Part shown: positions 6,045 to 7,620 of the stretch, piece by piece
How positions within the stretch are numbered: position 1 is the stretch's first letter
How the letters are laid out: each line of letters starts with the position of its first letter
Source: Sedimenticola sp.
GTDB lineage: Bacteria > Pseudomonadota > Gammaproteobacteria > Chromatiales > Chromatiaceae
Reading direction: 5' to 3'
Assembly (NCBI GenBank): GCA_030590525.1
Contig: JAUUYI010000093.1
Coordinates: 1-7,620 of the forward strand
DNA: 7,620 bases
Position numbers and translations under genes: made by a program
The notes under the pieces: generated by a model
Seen by the model: only the letters and a program-made list of their open reading frames with translations
Databases searched by the model: none
What the model was told of the DNA's origin: nothing

Positions 6045-7439
6045 TCAGCGCTTGCTTTTGTTGACGAACTTCTTGAGCCGCTGGCGTTTGTTGATCTGGC
6101 GCCTGGTCAGCTTGTTCTTCCTGCCCTTGAACGGGTTGTCACCGGACCGGAACTCCAACCGCACAGGTGTGCCGTGCAGTGAAAATACCTGACGAAAACG
6201 TTTCACCAGATAGCGCTTGTAGGGCGACGGCACCGCGTCTGCCTGATTGCCGTGGATGACGATGATTGGGGGGTTCTGCCCACCCTGGTGGGCATAACGC
6301 AGCTTGATCCGCCGCCCACGGACCATAGGCGGCTGATGCTGCAGCACCGCAGCTTCCAGTACCCGCGTCAATTCCGGAGTCGGCAGATTGCGGGTGGCGC
6401 TGGCGTAGGCCCGGTCGATCAGCGAGTAGAGGTCGCCCACCCCGGAACCGTGCAGCGCGGAGATCAGCTTGCGTGGGGCGAAATCCAGAAACGGCAACTT
6501 CCGGTCCAGCTCTTCCCGGATCTTATCCCGCTGCTCCTGATCCAGGCCATCCCACTTATTGACCACGATCACCAGTGCCCGGCCACTCTCCAGTATATGG
6601 CCGGCCAGGGTCGCATCCTGCTCACTCACCCCCAGCCGTGCGTCCAGCACCAGCAGTATCACATTGGCCTGCTCGATCGCCTGCAGTGTCTTGATGACAC
6701 TGAATTTCTCGATCACATCAGAGACCCGCGCCCGGCGCCTGACACCGGCGGTATCGATCAGGGTGTATGGTTTTTCATCATGGGTGAAGGAGATGAAGAC
6801 GCTGTCCCTCGTGGTCCCGGGCTGATCGAAGGTGACCACCCGCTCCTCACCCAGCAACCGGTTTACCAGGGTAGACTTGCCCACGTTGGGCCGCCCCACC
6901 ACCGCGACCTGAATCCCCCCATCCGGCGAATCTTCCCTCTCCTCGATATCGGGCAGGGAGGAGAGCACCCCATCGATCAGTGCGCTGACCCCACGGCCAT
7001 GTACCGCGGCAATGGGAACGGGCTCTCCCAACCCGAAGGCGTAGAACTCGGCCCTGGCCAGCCGCTGATCCAGGTTTTCACTCTTGTTGATCACCAGGGT
7101 GATAGGCTTGCCGGTACGCCGCAGTTGTGCGGCTATCTCTTCGTCGCCACCGATGCGCCCGGCCCTGCCGTCCAGCATGAACAAGATATGATCGGCCTCA
7201 TCGATAGCTGCCTGTACCTGCTGCTCCATGAGCAGCTCGACGCCACTCCCTTCCCCACTGATACCGCCGGTATCCACCACCACATAAGGTTTGCTGCCCA
7301 TGCGCCCAACACCATACTGCCGATCCCGGGTGAGGCCGGGCTGATCGGCAACCAGCGCATCACGGCTACGGGTCAGACAGTTGAACAGCGTCGATTTACC
7401 CACATTGGGGCGCCCGACGAGTGTGATTACAGGCAACAT
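6045..7439 (-). CDS. der: Ribosome biogenesis GTPase Der (EngA), two G domains plus KH-like domain
   Basis: Der is an essential GTPase that binds the 50S precursor and is needed for large-subunit maturation. The 464-residue product has two tandem Era-like G domains. The first has GRPNVGKST (9-17), DTGG (56-59) and a G4 motif NKSE (118-121). The second has GRPNVGKST (182-190), DTAG (229-232) and NKWD (294-297). A KH-like domain (about 350-435, with [15 protein letters not shown] and NPF) and a basic tail (437-464) complete the family plan. The G4 of the first domain has Glu in place of the usual Asp; a similar change is, from memory, seen in some other proteobacterial homologues, so function is likely kept. 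ATG 7439 is fixed by an in-frame TGA six codons upstream. No good ribosome binding site is visible. bamB, the usual upstream partner in gammaproteobacteria, is not seen in the following 181 bases. Confidence 0.97.
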   Translation of the reverse strand: MLPVITLVGRPNVGKSTLFNCLTRSRDALVADQPGLTRDRQYGVGRMGSKPYVVVDTGGISGEGSGVELLMEQQVQAAIDEADHILFMLDGRAGRIGGDEEIAAQLRRTGKPITLVINKSENLDQRLARAEFYAFGLGEPVPIAAVHGRGVSALIDGVLSSLPDIEEREDSPDGGIQVAVVGRPNVGKSTLVNRLLGEERVVTFDQPGTTRDSVFISFTHDEKPYTLIDTAGVRRRARVSDVIEKFSVIKTLQAIEQANVILLVLDARLGVSEQDATLAGHILESGRALVIVVNKWDGLDQEQRDKIREELDRKLPFLDFAPRKLISALHGSGVGDLYSLIDRAYASATRNLPTPELTRVLEAAVLQHQPPMVRGRRIKLRYAHQGGQNPPIIVIHGNQADAVPSPYKRYLVKRFRQVFSLHGTPVRLEFRSGDNPFKGRKNKLTRRQINKRQRLKKFVNKSKR

Positions 7440-7490
7440 AGCAGGGCTTAATACTCAAGTTTCGGAGTTCATTGCTGTCAGTATAAATGG

Positions 7491-7540
7491 AGGGTCGAAT
7501 TTATTCGACCACCGAATCGGCCGAATGAATTCGGCCCTAC
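7491..7540. repeat. AGGGTCGAAT...ATTCGGCCCTAC double-hairpin repeat upstream of der
   Basis: Two hairpins stand side by side: GGTCGAAT/ATTCGACC (7493-7510, loop TT) and GGCCGAAT/ATTCGGCC (7519-7536, loop GA), with CCGAATCGG between them. The two arms are imperfect inverted copies of each other, ending in AGGG on the left and CCCTAC on the right. The layout (paired arms, each a hairpin, GTAGGG-like ends) matches the inner unit of the MITE at 2745-2825. It ends about 50 bp before der and may affect der expression, but a promoter could not be placed. Confidence 0.8.
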
Positions 7541-7599
7541 AACGGTAATCTATCCAATTGATCAGGGAACAAGCGATTTATCGAATCCCCTCATCTGCC

Positions 7600-7613
7600 G
7601 TCCATGGATGGAC
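7600..7613. repeat. Short palindrome GTCCAT-GG-ATGGAC
   Basis: A perfect 6-bp inverted repeat around GG at the right edge of the window. It may be the start of another dispersed hairpin repeat cut by the window end. Nothing else was recognised in 7541-7620. Confidence 0.4.
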
Positions 7614-7620
7614 AAATGCC

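Noticed and set aside
6252..7451. Plus-strand open frame (399 aa) over der
   Set aside because: Antisense shadow of der; the length comes from GC-rich codon use and it has no motif of its own.
1..7620. CRISPR array
   Set aside because: No regularly spaced direct repeats of 23-50 bases; the repeats present are dispersed palindromes.

Overview
The window carries a conserved gammaproteobacterial housekeeping block with a decayed accessory patch on its left side. The four intact housekeeping genes are guaA and guaB (minus strand), xseA (plus) and der (minus). E. coli has the same order and orientations at this locus (guaBA divergent from xseA, with der convergent to xseA). Protein similarity recalled from the families, GC-rich codon use and many GTAGGG...CCCTAC palindromic repeats suggest a free-living gammaproteobacterium, perhaps from the Chromatiales or sulfur-oxidiser groups. 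The finer placement is a guess.

Positions 1-600 hold the start of a tyrosine-type phage/island integrase, broken by an in-frame TAG and cut off near codon 66. It is joined directly to the last ~39 codons of a BrnT-like toxin, which overlaps an intact CopG/RHH-type antitoxin gene by ATGA. The antitoxin is therefore an orphan. Positions 595-1073 have no intact gene. They hold a dyad-rich block (611-671), a 33-bp palindromic repeat (688-720), a cluster of small hairpins, two with GNRA-type loops (788-876), and a C-terminal fragment of an IS91-family transposase on the minus strand (871-999). Nothing was recognised in 721-787 or 1000-1073.

guaB (IMP dehydrogenase) and guaA (GMP synthetase) carry out the two steps from IMP to GMP and form an operon read right to left. 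A convincing sigma70-type promoter lies at 4462-4490. Two small palindromic elements have entered the operon. A 66-bp double hairpin sits in the guaB 5' leader, directly after the predicted transcription start. A 146-bp MITE with perfect 15-bp ends beginning GTAA and an 8-bp target duplication sits between guaB and guaA. Removing the MITE restores a spacing of about 72 bp, close to that of E. coli.

xseA (exonuclease VII large subunit) is divergent from guaB and convergent with der (double GTPase for 50S ribosome assembly). The xseA/der gap holds another GTAGGG palindrome identical in its core to the one at 688-720. Upstream of der, where bamB would be expected in gammaproteobacteria, the last 181 bases show only a double-hairpin repeat and a small palindrome. 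No CRISPR array, tRNA or rRNA was seen. The most interesting content is the set of palindromic elements placed at nearly every gene border, especially the two inside the guaBA transcription unit.
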